This document shows, piece after piece, positions 1 to 9,336 of a stretch of DNA of 64,000 bases (position 1 is the first letter of the stretch; each line of letters begins with the position of its first letter). The stretch is from the NCBI GenBank assembly GCA_963757115.1, contig CAVWQV010000005.1, positions 186,001 to 250,000 of the forward strand, in the 5' to 3' direction. The stretch comes from CAVWQV01 sp963757115. Lineage in GTDB: Bacteria > Pseudomonadota > Alphaproteobacteria > Acetobacterales > Acetobacteraceae. The translations under genes and the position numbers were made by a program. Under the pieces are notes generated by a model that saw only the letters and a list, made by a program, of their open reading frames with translations, searched no databases and had not been told where the DNA came from.

Positions 1-668
1 TGGGCCAGCAGCTGGGCGAGCACCGCGCCGTCCGGCCGCCCGGCTAGCGCCAGCACGCCACCGCCGTCGAACGCGGCCCCGGTACGGGTGCGCACCCAAT
101 CGTCGAGTATCCCGTTTCCAGGCCCGGTGTCGAACGCCACCAACTCGCCGCTCGCGCCGATCCACGTCACGTTGGCGACGCCGCCCAGGTTCAGCACCGC
201 GAGCGGCTTGGGCAGGTCCGCGGCCAACGCGGCGTGATAGGCGGGCGCGAACGGCGCCCCCTGTCCCCCTGCCGCGACGTCCGCCGAGCGGAAATCGTGC
301 GCGACCGGCAGGCCCGTGCGCCGCGCCAGTTCGTCCGCATCGCCGATCTGCCAAGTGCGGCGCCGGTCCGGGCGGTGCAAGATGGTCTGCCCGTGAAAGC
401 CGATCAGGTCGACCGGCTCGCCAAGGCGTGCGACGGCGTCGGCGTGGTACTCGGTCAGCCGCAAGGCGGCAGCGCGGACGCGTTGGTCGTCAGGCGACAA
501 GCGGGGCGCGGCGTCGAGGATCGCGCGCAGCTCGTGGCGGAACCCGTCATCGTAGGGCACGGTGAGGCGGGCGCCGACGCGACCGATGCGAACACCGTCC
601 GTCTCGATCCAAGCCGCGTCCACCCCGTCGAGCGAGGTGCCGCTCATCAGCCCAATCACCCGCAGCAT
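1..668 (-). CDS. anmK: Anhydro-N-acetylmuramic acid kinase, N-terminal part (cut by window edge)
   Basis: Cytosolic kinase of peptidoglycan recycling. It cleaves and phosphorylates 1,6-anhydro-MurNAc to MurNAc-6-phosphate. Read on the minus strand from an ATG at 668, the protein opens MLRVIGLMSGTSLDGVD, the family's N-terminal ATP-binding signature. Further on it has GFHGQTILHRP, LNLGGVANVTW and AFDTGPGN, all diagnostic of AnmK. About 222 residues are present before the window edge; the family is usually about 370, so the C-terminal third is missing only because the window ends. It is divergent from tyrS with 57 bp between the starts, an arrangement I recall as common in alphaproteobacteria. 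No frame break is seen in the visible part. Confidence 0.93.
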   Translation of the reverse strand, partial: MLRVIGLMSGTSLDGVDAAWIETDGVRIGRVGARLTVPYDDGFRHELRAILDAAPRLSPDDQRVRAAALRLTEYHADAVARLGEPVDLIGFHGQTILHRPDRRRTWQIGDADELARRTGLPVAHDFRSADVAAGGQGAPFAPAYHAALAADLPKPLAVLNLGGVANVTWIGASGELVAFDTGPGNGILDDWVRTRTGAAFDGGGVLALAGRPDGAVLAQLLA

Positions 669-725
669 TTCGGTCTCGCTCTCGCCTGTGCTAGCCCGCA
701 GTCTTTCGATAATGGACAGCGCGTG

Positions 726-1985
726 ATGCCGACCAGCGATTTCCTGCGCGAAGCGACCGAACGGGGCTTCATCAAGGACTGCACCGACATCGAGGGGCTC
801 GATCAGGAGTTCGCGGCCGGCCCGGTCGCGGGCTATATCGGCTTCGATTGCACCGCCGACAGCCTGCACGTCGGCAGCCTGCTGCAGATCATGCTGCTAC
901 GCCTGTTGCAGCGGCACGGTCACAAGCCGGTGGTGCTGATGGGCGGCGGCACCACGCGCATCGGCGATCCGTCGTTCCGGGACGAAGCGCGGCGGATGCT
1001 GACGGACGAGGAGATTGCCGCCAACATGGCGGGCATCCGCCGTTGCTTCGCGCCGTTCGTGCGGTTCGGGGACGGGCCGGCGGACGCCGTGATGGTCAAC
1101 AACGCTGATTGGCTGGACCGGCTCGGCTACGTCGAGTTGCTGCGCGACGTCGGCCCGCATTTCAGCGTCAACCGGATGCTCACCTTCGACAGCGTGCGGC
1201 TGCGCCTGGAGCGCGAGCAGTCGCTCACGTTCCTCGAGTTCAACTACATGATCCTGCAAAGCTACGATTTTCGGGAGCTTTACCGCCGGATGCGCGTGGT
1301 GCTGCAAATGGGCGGCTCGGACCAGTGGGGGAACATCGTGTCCGGGGCCGAACTGGTGCGGCGCACGGAAGGCAAGCAGGTTTGGGGGCTTACGACGCCG
1401 CTGATCGAGACGGCGTCAGGACAGAAGATGGGCAAGACGGCGCGCGGCGCCGTGTGGCTGACCGCCGATCGCGTCTCGCCCTTCGACTACTGGCAGTTCT
1501 GGCGCAACACGGAGGATGGCGACGTGGCCCGGTTCCTCCGTCTGTTTACGGACCTACCTTTGCACGAGGTCGAGCGGCTAGGACGGCTTGGTGGGGCGGA
1601 GATCAACGAGGCGAAGAAGGTGCTTGCCACGGAAGCGACGTCGCTCGCGCACGGCCGCGCCGCCGGAGCAGCGGCGGCCGAGGCCGCGCGCCTGGCATTC
1701 GAGGCCGACGACGCCGGCGCGCTGCCGGGTTGCGACGTTCCGGCCTCGGAACTCGAAGGAGGGATGCCGGTGTTCCGCTTGCTCGTCATCGCGGGATTGG
1801 CCCCGTCCAACAGCGAGGCCCGCCGGCTGATCCGGGGTGGGGGTGCTAGGGTGAACGATCAGGTGGTTACGGACGAAACGAGCCGGCGTCAGTATCGCGG
1901 ACCTGCGGGACGGCGCGGTGAAGTTATCCGCGGGCCGCAAACAACACCGGCTGATCCGCCCGACCTGACCTCGCCGGCCCCCTGA
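726..1985 (+). CDS. tyrS: Tyrosyl-tRNA synthetase, C-terminus frameshifted
   Basis: Class I aminoacyl-tRNA synthetase that charges tRNA-Tyr in the cytosol. The ATG at 726 gives MPTSDFLREATERGF; the upstream in-frame extension is antisense to anmK and is not used. The HIGH-type motif is HVGS (near residue 47), the tyrosine pocket region includes GGSDQWGNI, and the KMSKS-type loop is KMGKT. The C-terminal S4 RNA-binding domain starts at PVFRLLVIAGLAPSNSEARR. After RVNDQVVTDETS the sequenced frame becomes nonsense, whereas the next frame reads KLSAGRKQHRLIRPT and stops at 1968, which is the normal S4 ending. A one-base indel near 1880-1890 explains this. The natural stop is therefore probably 1968, not 1985. 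Confidence 0.95.
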   Translation: MPTSDFLREATERGFIKDCTDIEGLDQEFAAGPVAGYIGFDCTADSLHVGSLLQIMLLRLLQRHGHKPVVLMGGGTTRIGDPSFRDEARRMLTDEEIAANMAGIRRCFAPFVRFGDGPADAVMVNNADWLDRLGYVELLRDVGPHFSVNRMLTFDSVRLRLEREQSLTFLEFNYMILQSYDFRELYRRMRVVLQMGGSDQWGNIVSGAELVRRTEGKQVWGLTTPLIETASGQKMGKTARGAVWLTADRVSPFDYWQFWRNTEDGDVARFLRLFTDLPLHEVERLGRLGGAEINEAKKVLATEATSLAHGRAAGAAAAEAARLAFEADDAGALPGCDVPASELEGGMPVFRLLVIAGLAPSNSEARRLIRGGGARVNDQVVTDETSRRQYRGPAGRRGEVIRGPQTTPADPPDLTSPAP

Positions 1986-2005
1986 ATGCCGGCTTTCGCG
2001 GGCAT
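1986..2005. terminator. Short palindrome between convergent tyrS and CmcJ-like gene
   Basis: ATGCC and GGCAT arms flank a 10-base GC-rich centre just after tyrS and before the end of the convergent gene. It resembles the small dispersed hairpins (ATGCC...GGCAT) common between alphaproteobacterial genes and may act as a weak two-way terminator. The stem is short and no T-run follows. Confidence 0.3.
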
Positions 2006-2029
2006 GACGAGGGGGCCGGGGTAAGCGGA

Positions 2030-2875
2030 CTACGCTCCGAAGAACGCGAGGGTGCGGAGTTCGATGCTCTCGCGGGGCGGCTTGTCGGCCGGCGCGGTCG
2101 GGTCCTCGAACGCGGAATGGGGAGCGAAACGGGCGATCCCGTTATGCGCGCTGTCGTAGCATTTCAGCAGCAGCGCCTCGTCCTCGCGCATCGCCGAGGC
2201 GTAAAGCCAGCGATGGCTGGAGTTGTAGCGCACCGCGTAGGTTTCTCCCGTGCGATCGCGGTATATCAAGTCGGAGGGCACGAAGTCGCCCGGCGCTACG
2301 CTCCTTGCATCGCATGTCGCAAGTGGGGCATCGAGTAGCGGCCCGCGGATCGGCCGCCAGACATTGATGATGGCGAAACGCCCGCGCAGCAGTGCTTCCG
2401 CCTCGTCGCCCATCAGGTCGCGCACGCGCTGCGGCCCGGAGATCTCCGTGTAGTCATTATGCACCCGCGTCACCGGCTGGCGGGGCGTGCCGGGGGCGCG
2501 ATCCACTGCCTGAGACTGGCGACGGCGGATCGTGTGATCGAATACGACGACGCGGTGCGCGCCCGTGGCCTCCGCGACCAGCCGTTCCGCCTCGGGATAG
2601 TAGACCCCGCGGATTTCATCTTCGTTATCGAACCCACGCACGTTGCTCCGCCGCTCGACGAGCTGGACGCCTTCCGCATCGACCGAGACCTGATGCATCA
2701 CCGGGCGAATATCGAACACTTGCATCGAGTGCGGCTCGTAGCTGGCATTAGTCTGCGGCACACCCGGGGGCGGCTCGTAAGTGTAATTGCGCGGCTTCTC
2801 GTCCATTGGAGCAAGGTAATGGAACACGCCCTCCACGTGCGGAAGGCGGCTTAGGGTTAGGTTGTCGAGGCTCAT
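2030..2875 (-). CDS. CmcJ/NvfI-family oxidoreductase
   Basis: Protein of 281 residues resembling the CmcJ (cephamycin 7-alpha-methoxylation) and fungal NvfI/gibberellin-desaturase family of cytosolic 2-oxoglutarate/Fe(II)-like oxygenases. Visible signatures are an N-terminal FHYLAPMDEKPRNYTYEPP, the central VHNDYTEISGPQRV with the conserved H-x-D, FAIINVWRPIRGPL, and the later HRWLYASAMREDEALLLKCYDS. The full length is typical and the frame is intact. It lies 21 bp downstream of an SDR gene on the same strand, so the two are probably co-transcribed and may oxidise the same small molecule. The bacterial members have no agreed substrate; naming it after cephamycin chemistry would be unsafe. Confidence 0.75.
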   Translation of the reverse strand: MSLDNLTLSRLPHVEGVFHYLAPMDEKPRNYTYEPPPGVPQTNASYEPHSMQVFDIRPVMHQVSVDAEGVQLVERRSNVRGFDNEDEIRGVYYPEAERLVAEATGAHRVVVFDHTIRRRQSQAVDRAPGTPRQPVTRVHNDYTEISGPQRVRDLMGDEAEALLRGRFAIINVWRPIRGPLLDAPLATCDARSVAPGDFVPSDLIYRDRTGETYAVRYNSSHRWLYASAMREDEALLLKCYDSAHNGIARFAPHSAFEDPTAPADKPPRESIELRTLAFFGA

Positions 2876-2896
2876 GCACGTTCTCCGTTGCGAAGC

Positions 2897-3622
2897 TCAG
2901 AAGCTTTCCTTGTAGGGGCGCAGGTCCAACTCCTGCGTCCAGGCCGAGCGCGCTTGGCGGTGAATTTGCCAATACATCTCGGCGATCGCGTCGATGCCGA
3001 GCAGCCCATCCTCCCCGCGCTCCTGCACAATGTCCGGCACGCGGCTGCGGACGCGCTCGCCGTCGATCGCGCCGTCGATGACCACGTGCGCGACATGCAG
3101 GCCCTGCGGCCCGTATTCGCGGGCCATGCTTTGCGAGATGGCGCGGAGGCCCGCCTTGGCGGCGGCGAAGTGCGCGAAGCCCGGCTTGCCGCGCAGGCTT
3201 GCCGAGGCCCCCGTGAAGATCACGGTGCCGCGCCCCAGGGGCACCAGCCGTCGCGCGGCCTCACGCCCGACCAGGAATCCGCCGAAGCACCCGACACGCC
3301 AGAACTCCTCGAATGTCGCGGCCGACAATTCGCGGAAGTCGGTCTTGCGATTGTTCCCGGCATTGTAGACGACGAGGTCGGCCGGATCTTCCCCGGCCAT
3401 CGCGCGGTCGAACAAGGCTAGCACATCCGCTTCGCGCGTCGCGTCGCATGGCAACGGCGAGGCCCGGCCGCTGGTCGCCTCGATGGCGCGGGCGACGGCC
3501 TCGAGCTTCGCGAGCGTCTTGCCCGCCACCAGCACGTGGTAGCCCTCGCGTGCGAAGCGTCGGCAGAGCGCCGCTCCCAGTCCGCGTTCGGCGCCGACGC
3601 CGATGACCACCGCTGTGCTCAC
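2897..3622 (-). CDS. Short-chain dehydrogenase/reductase (SDR)
   Basis: NAD(P)-dependent cytosolic oxidoreductase of the classical SDR size. It has a Rossmann start VVIGVGAERGLGAAL (a variant of the TGxxxGxG loop), an NAG-type motif in VVYNAGNNRKTDF, and a catalytic region GASASLRGKPGFAHFAAAKAG. At the YxxxK tyrosine position the sequence reads FAHFAAAKAG, so Phe appears where Tyr is expected, as in a number of divergent SDRs; activity is therefore less certain. I prefer the GTG at 3622 (VSTAVVIG) because the fold begins immediately; an in-frame start exists at 3640. It precedes the CmcJ-like gene, and an operator-like repeat lies 50-70 bp upstream. Confidence 0.8.
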   Translation of the reverse strand: MSTAVVIGVGAERGLGAALCRRFAREGYHVLVAGKTLAKLEAVARAIEATSGRASPLPCDATREADVLALFDRAMAGEDPADLVVYNAGNNRKTDFRELSAATFEEFWRVGCFGGFLVGREAARRLVPLGRGTVIFTGASASLRGKPGFAHFAAAKAGLRAISQSMAREYGPQGLHVAHVVIDGAIDGERVRSRVPDIVQERGEDGLLGIDAIAEMYWQIHRQARSAWTQELDLRPYKESF

Positions 3623-3671
3623 GCCACCCTCGCAGCGCAAGCGTCGTGCAAGTGACGCGGTGGTCCAGGCT

Positions 3672-3692
3672 CAATATGGCCAGTCGTCTCAG
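3672..3692 (-). promoter_or_regulatory. Putative TetR-family operator, copy 1 (upstream of SDR)
   Basis: A 21-bp stretch containing TGGCCAGTCGTCT (+ strand) lies about 50 bp upstream of the SDR start. A second copy, 17 of 21 bases identical, lies just upstream of the TetR gene. Each has a palindromic six-base core (TGGCCA here, ACCGGT there). The site call is inference from this repetition only. Confidence 0.45.
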
Positions 3693-3727
3693 AACAGCGC
3701 AGCACGGTTGCCTCCAGACAGCCCCGC

Positions 3728-4309
3728 TCAAGGGACCAGCGTCGTGAACACCACTTCGTTGAAGTGCCGGGTAGCCGCGCCATCCTTATCCACCTTGGCG
3801 CGCAGCACTGTGCCTTGCCAGGCGTTGAGCAGAAATGCGGCCAACGTTCCCGCCGGAACGTCGGCGCGGATTTCACCCGCGCGCTGCCCCTCGCGGACGC
3901 ACATCTCCACCGAACGCGTCCAGCCGGCGAAGATCGCGGACAACCTGTCGCACACGAGGCGGCTTTGGTCGGCAAGCTCGGCACTCAGATTGCCAAGCAG
4001 GCACCCGCAGCGAAACTCCCGGTCAGCCATGGAAGCGGCGTTCGCGGCGAAGTAGCGCCGAAGGCGTTCGAGCGGCGACAGCGTCTCGTCGCTCAACAGG
4101 CGCAAACTCTCACCCGCCGCTCGTTGCCAATATTCCTCGGCGATTGCGGCCCCGAGCGCTTCCTTGCTCTCGAAATGGTTGTAGAACGACCCTTTCGGGA
4201 CCCCGGCTGCGGCGGTGATGTCGTTGACGCCGCAGCCATTGAAGCCGCGGCTGCGCACCGTTTCTACGGCAGCATCAAGGATTTTGTCGCGCACGCTCAG
4301 CCTCGGCAT
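3728..4309 (-). CDS. TetR-family transcriptional regulator
   Basis: One-component repressor of 193 residues. The N-terminal helix-turn-helix is clear: DKILDAAVETVRSRGF, then GVNDITAAAGVPKGSFYNHF and SKEALGAAI, the standard TetR_N pattern. The C-terminal ligand domain contains FRCGCLLGNLSAELADQS, typical of the AcuR/NemR-like branch (TetR_C with a Cys-containing GCLLGNL motif), and ends VVFTTLVP. It sits between the SDR/CmcJ pair, which it probably controls, and the divergent hydantoinase genes. A repeated operator-like motif lies directly upstream of its own start and upstream of the SDR, suggesting autoregulation plus control of the pair. The inducer is unknown. Confidence 0.9.
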   Translation of the reverse strand: MPRLSVRDKILDAAVETVRSRGFNGCGVNDITAAAGVPKGSFYNHFESKEALGAAIAEEYWQRAAGESLRLLSDETLSPLERLRRYFAANAASMADREFRCGCLLGNLSAELADQSRLVCDRLSAIFAGWTRSVEMCVREGQRAGEIRADVPAGTLAAFLLNAWQGTVLRAKVDKDGAATRHFNEVVFTTLVP

Positions 4310-4314
4310 CTACC

Positions 4315-4335
4315 CAATGTGACCGGTCGTCTTAG
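4315..4335 (-). promoter_or_regulatory. Putative TetR-family operator, copy 2 (upstream of TetR gene)
   Basis: Contains TGACCGGTCGTCT (+ strand), which includes the palindrome GACCGGTC, only 5 bp upstream of the TetR start codon and about 120 bp before hyuA. It matches the copy at 3672-3692 at 17 of 21 positions. Binding here would occlude the TetR promoter and could also affect the divergent hyuA promoter. Confidence 0.45.
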
Positions 4336-4453
4336 CGCCTGTCAACCGGCCGGGCTCGATCGCACGCGCAGTCGCAGAACCACTTTCGCGCCGGCACCCG
4401 GTAGCGTCGCCACCGCCCGCAGCGTAACTAGCGCGCGTGGCAAGGAGTTGACG

Positions 4454-6545
4454 ATGAAGGCTATCGGTGTGGATGTGGGCGGCACGTTCACCGATCTCGT
4501 GTATCTGCGACCTCGATAGCGGGCGGCTAGCGATCGACAAGGTGCTGACGACGCCGCACGATCCGTCGGAAGGCGTGATCGACGGTATCCAAAAACTCGG
4601 TGCGACGACCGGTGTCGCTCTTTCCGACATCGACTTCGTGTTCCACGGGACGACCACGGCAACGAATGCCGTGCTGGAGCACAAGGGCGCCCGCACCGGC
4701 ATGATCACGAACGAGGGATTTCGCGACATAATCCATATCGGGCGGCACCAGCGGGTCGAGCACTACTCGATCATGCAGGACCTGCCGTGGCAGAGCCGGC
4801 CGCTTGTGCAACGGAGGCATCGCAGCGTGGTGGCCGGCCGGATCGTCCCGCCGGCCGGGACCGAGCTGGTTCCGCTGGATGAGACGGCGGTGCGCGCGCG
4901 CGGCGCTTGCGTTCCGCGAGGAGGGCGTCGACTCCGTCGCAATCTGCTTCCTGTTCTCCTACCTCAACCCGCGCCACGAGGACCGCGCGCGAGCGATCGT
5001 GCGAGACATCCTCCCGGAGGCGTTCGTCACCACGTCTTCGTCGGTGTCGCCGCAGTTCCGCGAGTTCGAGCGGTTCACCACCGCGTCGCTGGCGGCGTTC
5101 ATCGGCCCCAAGGTGCGCCGCTACATCCAGCATCTCGAGGGCGCGCTGAAGGGGGCGGGCCTCCGCGGCGATCTCCGGGTCATGTCGTCGAACGGCGGCG
5201 TCGCGACGGCCGGCATGGTCAACGAGAAACCTGCACTCACCCTGCTGTCCGGGCTCGCGGCGGGCGTTTTGGGCGGCGCCTGGATCGGCGAAGCTCGCCG
5301 GACGGCGCCGGCTCATCACCTTCGACATCGGCGGCACCAGCGCCGATATCGGCATCGTCGTTGACGGACTGCTGCGCCGAGACCGACGCACGCTCCACCT
5401 CCATCGCGGGCTTCCCGCTGCTGATGCCGATGATCGACATGCACACGATCGGCGCTGGCGGCGGCTCCATCGCCTATCGTGGATCGCGGCGGCGCGTTCC
5501 GCGTCGGTCCGCGCAGCGCCGGCGCCATCCCGGGCCCCGCCGCCTATGGGCGCGGCGGGACGGAGCCGACCGTGACGGACGCCAATCTCGTGCTCGGCCG
5601 GCTCGACGAGCACGATTTCCTGGGTGGCGGCATGAAGCTCGATGCTGCGGCCGCGCATCGCGTGGTCGCCGAACTGGCCGAGCGGACTCGGCCTGCCCGT
5701 GCGAGGAAACCGCCGAGGGCATCCTGACCCTGATCAACAGCAACATGGCCAACGCGATCCGCTCGCGCACCGTGCAGAAGGGCATCGACCCGCGCGGCTT
5801 CGCGCTGGTGGCGTTCGGCGGAGCCGGGCCGCTGCACGGCGCGGAGGTGGCGCAGATGCTGGAGATCCCGGAAGTCCTGGTGCCGCCCTACCCCGGCATC
5901 ACGTCCGCCATGGGTCTGCTGACCACCGACTTCAAATACGACGCGGTCCGCACGCAGTTCCAGGTCAGCGGGGCGGTCGATCTCCGCAAGCTGAACCAGA
6001 CCTGCAGGAGATGGAGCGCTTGCTGGCGCGCCAATTCGCCGACGACCACATCGGCGGCGACCAGGTTGGAGTATCGTCCGCAGCGGCGATCTGCGCTACG
6101 TCGGGCCAGGGTTACGAGCTCAAGATCCCGCTCCCGGCCGGGCGAGCTTGACGACGCAGCGCTTACCGCCGTTTGGGAGGCTTTCCACCAACGACATGCA
6201 AGCGAGTACGGGCACGCTTTCACGAAAAGCCCGATCGAAGTCGTCAACGTGCGCGTCACCGGCATCGGCCACACTCCGAAGCTGCAGGCGCTGCACGCGC
6301 CGGAGGGCGGTCGTTGGAGGGCGCGCGCATTCGCGTCGGGTCCTGCGTGTTTCGGGTGGACGGACAGCTGCGCCGCTTTGACACGACGTTCTATCAGCGT
6401 GCTCACCTGCCGACGTCGCGAGCGATTTCCCTGGGCCCGCGATTGTGTTGCAGCACGACAGCACGACAGTCGTTCCGCCCGGCGACGAATGCGCGAGTGG
6501 ACGCGATGCGGGAACATCATCATCACAATCGGAGAAACGCGATGA
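4454..6545 (+). pseudogene. Hydantoinase/oxoprolinase subunit A, multiply frameshifted
   Basis: HyuA-type ATP-dependent ring-opening subunit (N-methylhydantoinase A, acetone carboxylase beta and 5-oxoprolinase superfamily). The ATG at 4454 follows an AAGGAG ribosome site and gives MKAIGVDVGGTFTDLVY, the actin-like phosphate-binding motif. Family blocks then appear in alternating frames: FHGTTTATNAVLEHKGA, the SVSPQFREFERFTTASL block, ITFDIGGTSADIGIV, MIDMHTIGAGGGSIA, GFALVAFGGAGPLHGAEVA, and the last block NIIITIGETR. At least nine frame switches occur (near 4505, 4900, 5290, 5370, 5475, 5695, 6000, 6140 and 6310). The motifs are undamaged and nonsense mutations are absent, so assembly indels explain this better than decay. 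The stop overlaps hyuB (ATGA). Confidence 0.85.
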
Positions 6546-8337
6546 ATGTCGAGGCCGGTGCGGTGCGAGCCGCGTCCCGCACCCGGGTTGATCCGATCAC
6601 CGCTGCGGTGATCGGCGGCGCGCTCGAGAACATCGCCATCGAGATGGGCCACAAGCTCATGCGCATGAGCTATTCAAGCATCATCCGCGAGTCGGAGGAT
6701 TTCGGCGCCGCGCTGACCGACGCCGACGGCCAACCAGCTTTGCGAGTGCAAGATGAGCACGCCGCTGCAGTCGGGACCGATCCCCGGCTACATCCGCGGC
6801 ATCAAGGCGACGCTTGCCGCGCGTGGCGACGCCATCCGCCCGGCGACGTCATCATGCACAACGATCCCGTACGGCGGCGCCTCGCACGGTCCGGACGTGG
6901 CGTTCTGCGTGCCGGTGTTTCTCGACGGCGAAGTTGATCGGCTTCTCCGTCGACGACGGCGCATCATCTCGACATCGGCGCGCTCACGCCCGGCAGCGCC
7001 GGCATCGTCGATGCCGTCGACACCTATGCCGAGGGCCTGCAGTTCAAGGCCATCAAGGTGTTCGACGAGGGGCGGCGCAATCACGCGGTCTGGCACATGC
7101 TGCGCGACAACATCCGCGCGCCGGACCTCGTGGTCGGCGACATGGAGGCGCAGATCAAGGCCGCCGAGATCGGTGCGGAACGCTATCTCGCCCTGGTCGG
7201 CCGATACGGGCTCGAGACGGTCAGCCTCGCCTATCTCGACCTGATGGATTACTCGGAACGCATGATGCGCGACGCCATCCGGGCGTTGCCCGACGGCACC
7301 TACCGCGCCGAGACGTTCATCGACGGTTATCTCGACAGCGCCGATCCGTCCCGCCGCGATCTGCCGATCCGGGTGGCGCTGACCGTTGCGGGCGATGAGA
7401 TCACCGTCGATCTGACCGGCACCGCGCCGCAGGTGTCCGACCGGCCGATCAACATGCCTCTCGTGGGCACGGTGGACTGCGCCATCTGGCTTACGTTGCG
7501 GTCGATCCTGCTCGACTGCCGCGGTCTACGGCAGCGTGCCGCAGAACTCCGGCCTCACGCGGCCGATCCACATCGTCGCACCGCGCGGCACGCTGGCCAA
7601 CCCGATCTTCCCGGCGCCGGTGATCGCGCGGTTCTACGCCGGGCAACGCGCTTGGCCGACACGGTGATGAAGGCGCTTGCGCAAGCGGTGCCCGCAGCAG
7701 GTCAGCGCCGGCATCGGCAATCTCCGCGTCATCGCCTTTTCCGGCCTCAACGAAAGCCGGCACTGGGTGCACATGGAGATCCTGGAGGGCAGCTACGGCG
7801 GGCGGTTCGGCAAGGACGGGATGGATGCGGTCGATACGCTCTACGCCAACACGCGGAACAACCCGATCGAGGACATCGAATCCCATCTGCCGCTGCGGGT
7901 GACGCAATACGAGCTGCGGCCGGAGCCGGCCGCTGCCGGCCGCTGGCGTGGCGGGATCGGAACGGTCCGCGAGTTTGTCGTATCTGGAGGACGGGGCGTT
8001 CTCGGTGGAGGGCGACGGCCATCGCTACCGGCCTTGGGGCTTGTCGGGCGGGCAGGAGGGCCGTGTGGCCATCCTGACGCTGCGCACGGAGAGCGGCGAC
8101 GAAGCGCTGCCGTCCAAGGTGCCGTATCACCGGGCCAAGGCCGGCTACGTGCTGGCGTCCTTGGGACCGAACGGCGGCGGCTATGGCGAACCGCGCGAGC
8201 GCGATCCGGCGGACGTTCTGGCGGATGTGCTTGATGGCTATCTGTCGGAAGCGGATGCAAGGCGCGACTACGGCGTCGTCATTACCGGGCGCGCGGTTGA
8301 CGAAGTCGGCGACGGATGCGCGCTGCGCAACAACTGA
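6542..8337 (+). pseudogene. Hydantoinase/oxoprolinase subunit B, multiply frameshifted
   Basis: HyuB-type partner of the upstream A subunit, starting at the ATG of an ATGA overlap. Blocks readable in alternating frames are IGGALENIAIEMGHKLMRMS, IIRESEDFGAALTD, PLQSGPIPGYIRGIKATL, DVIMHNDPYGGASHGPDVA (a hallmark of the family), GLQFKAIKVFDEGRRN, NIRAPDLVVGDMEAQIKAAE, DLTGTAPQV, NESRHWVHMEILEGSYGGR and GPNGGGYGEPRERDP. At least six frame switches occur (near 6745, 6840, 6940, 7520, 7690 and 7980). A and B act as a heteromer that uses ATP to open hydantoin or lactam rings. The exact substrate (hydantoin, 5-oxoproline or N-methylhydantoin) cannot be read. As for subunit A, indel errors are the more likely cause of the breaks. 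Confidence 0.85.
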
Positions 8338-8349
8338 CGGAGGCAGGCG

Positions 8350-9333
8350 ATGCGCGCCATCCTGCTGACGGCCCCCTCGGGTGCCGACACCATGACGTTC
8401 GCAGAGGTTCCCGAACCGGCGCCGGGCGAGGTGAACTGCTGGTCAGCGTCGCCTACGCCGGCTGCAACTTCGCCGACACGATGATGCGCATCGGCACCTA
8501 CCCGCACCCGAAGGGCTATCCGATCGTCGCCGGCCTAGAGATCGCTGGCCACGTTGCCGCGGTCGGCGCGGGCGTATCCGGCTTGGAAGGCGGGAGATCG
8601 GGTGGCCGCGTTCTCCGAGGAGGCGGGAGGTTTTGCCGATCGCTGTGTCGTGCCGGCCGAGCGCGCCATCCGGGTGCCGGACGGCATCGGCCTCGACACG
8701 GCGGCAGGCTTCGTCATCCAGGCGCTGACAGCCTGGAACATGCTGCACAACGTCAGCCGCACCGGCCCAGGCGACGTGATCCTGATGCACGCGATCGGCG
8801 GCGGCCTCGGCCTGTTCGCGACGCAGCTCGCGGTTCATGCCGGAGCGATCATGCTCGGGACCGTCGGCACGTCGGGGAAGGAGCGTCGCCCGCTCGAATA
8901 CGGTGCAGCGCGCGTGTTCGACCGGACGCGGGAGGATTTCGCCGCCGCCGCGCTAGCCTTCACGGATGGGCGTGGGGTGGACAAGGTTCTGGATTCGGTC
9001 GGGGCTACCGTGCTGGATCGGAGCTTCGAGGCGGTCCGCAAGCTCGGTCACGTGGTCAGCGTCGGCGAGGCGGAGGGACGACCGCTGCCCAATTTGTGGG
9101 AGCGGCTGGTGCGTCGATCGCTGACCTTCACGCGCTTTCATCTGGGACACTGCGACTTCGGCTCGCAGAATTGGCGACGCGGCGTCGATGAGGTCGTGGG
9201 CGGCGTGCTCGACGGCTGGTTGAAGGTGCCCATCGAGCAGGTTTTCGCCTTCGAGGATGCAGCCGCCATGTACGCGCGGCTCGAGTCGCGTCAGGTTTCG
9301 GGCAAGTTGCTACTCGCGGTAGCCCCGACCTGA
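8350..9333 (+). CDS. Quinone oxidoreductase-like MDR dehydrogenase (two frame switches)
   Basis: NADPH:quinone reductase/zeta-crystallin-type member of the medium-chain dehydrogenase superfamily, about 325 residues once corrected. The ATG at 8350 is preceded by GGAGGCAGGCG and begins MRAILLTAPSGADTMTF. The frame changes near 8430 and 8585, after which it is clean: YAGCNFADTMMRIGTYP, GDRVAAFSEEAGGFAD, the nucleotide loop HAIGGGLGLFATQLA, and DGRGVDKVLDSVG. No structural zinc cysteine cluster is seen, consistent with the zinc-free quinone reductase branch. It begins 12 bp after hyuB, so it is likely the last gene of the hyu operon. Its end is 3 bp from the convergent methyltransferase. Confidence 0.83.
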
Positions 9334-9336
9334 TCG

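Noticed and set aside
234..725. N-terminal extension of tyrS
   Set aside because: Those codons are antisense to anmK; the real TyrS fold starts at the ATG at 726.
4454..8337. Hydantoinase A/B as a true pseudogene operon
   Set aside because: Kept as frameshifted genes, but decay is not favoured: motifs are intact in alternating frames and no nonsense or insertion elements are seen.
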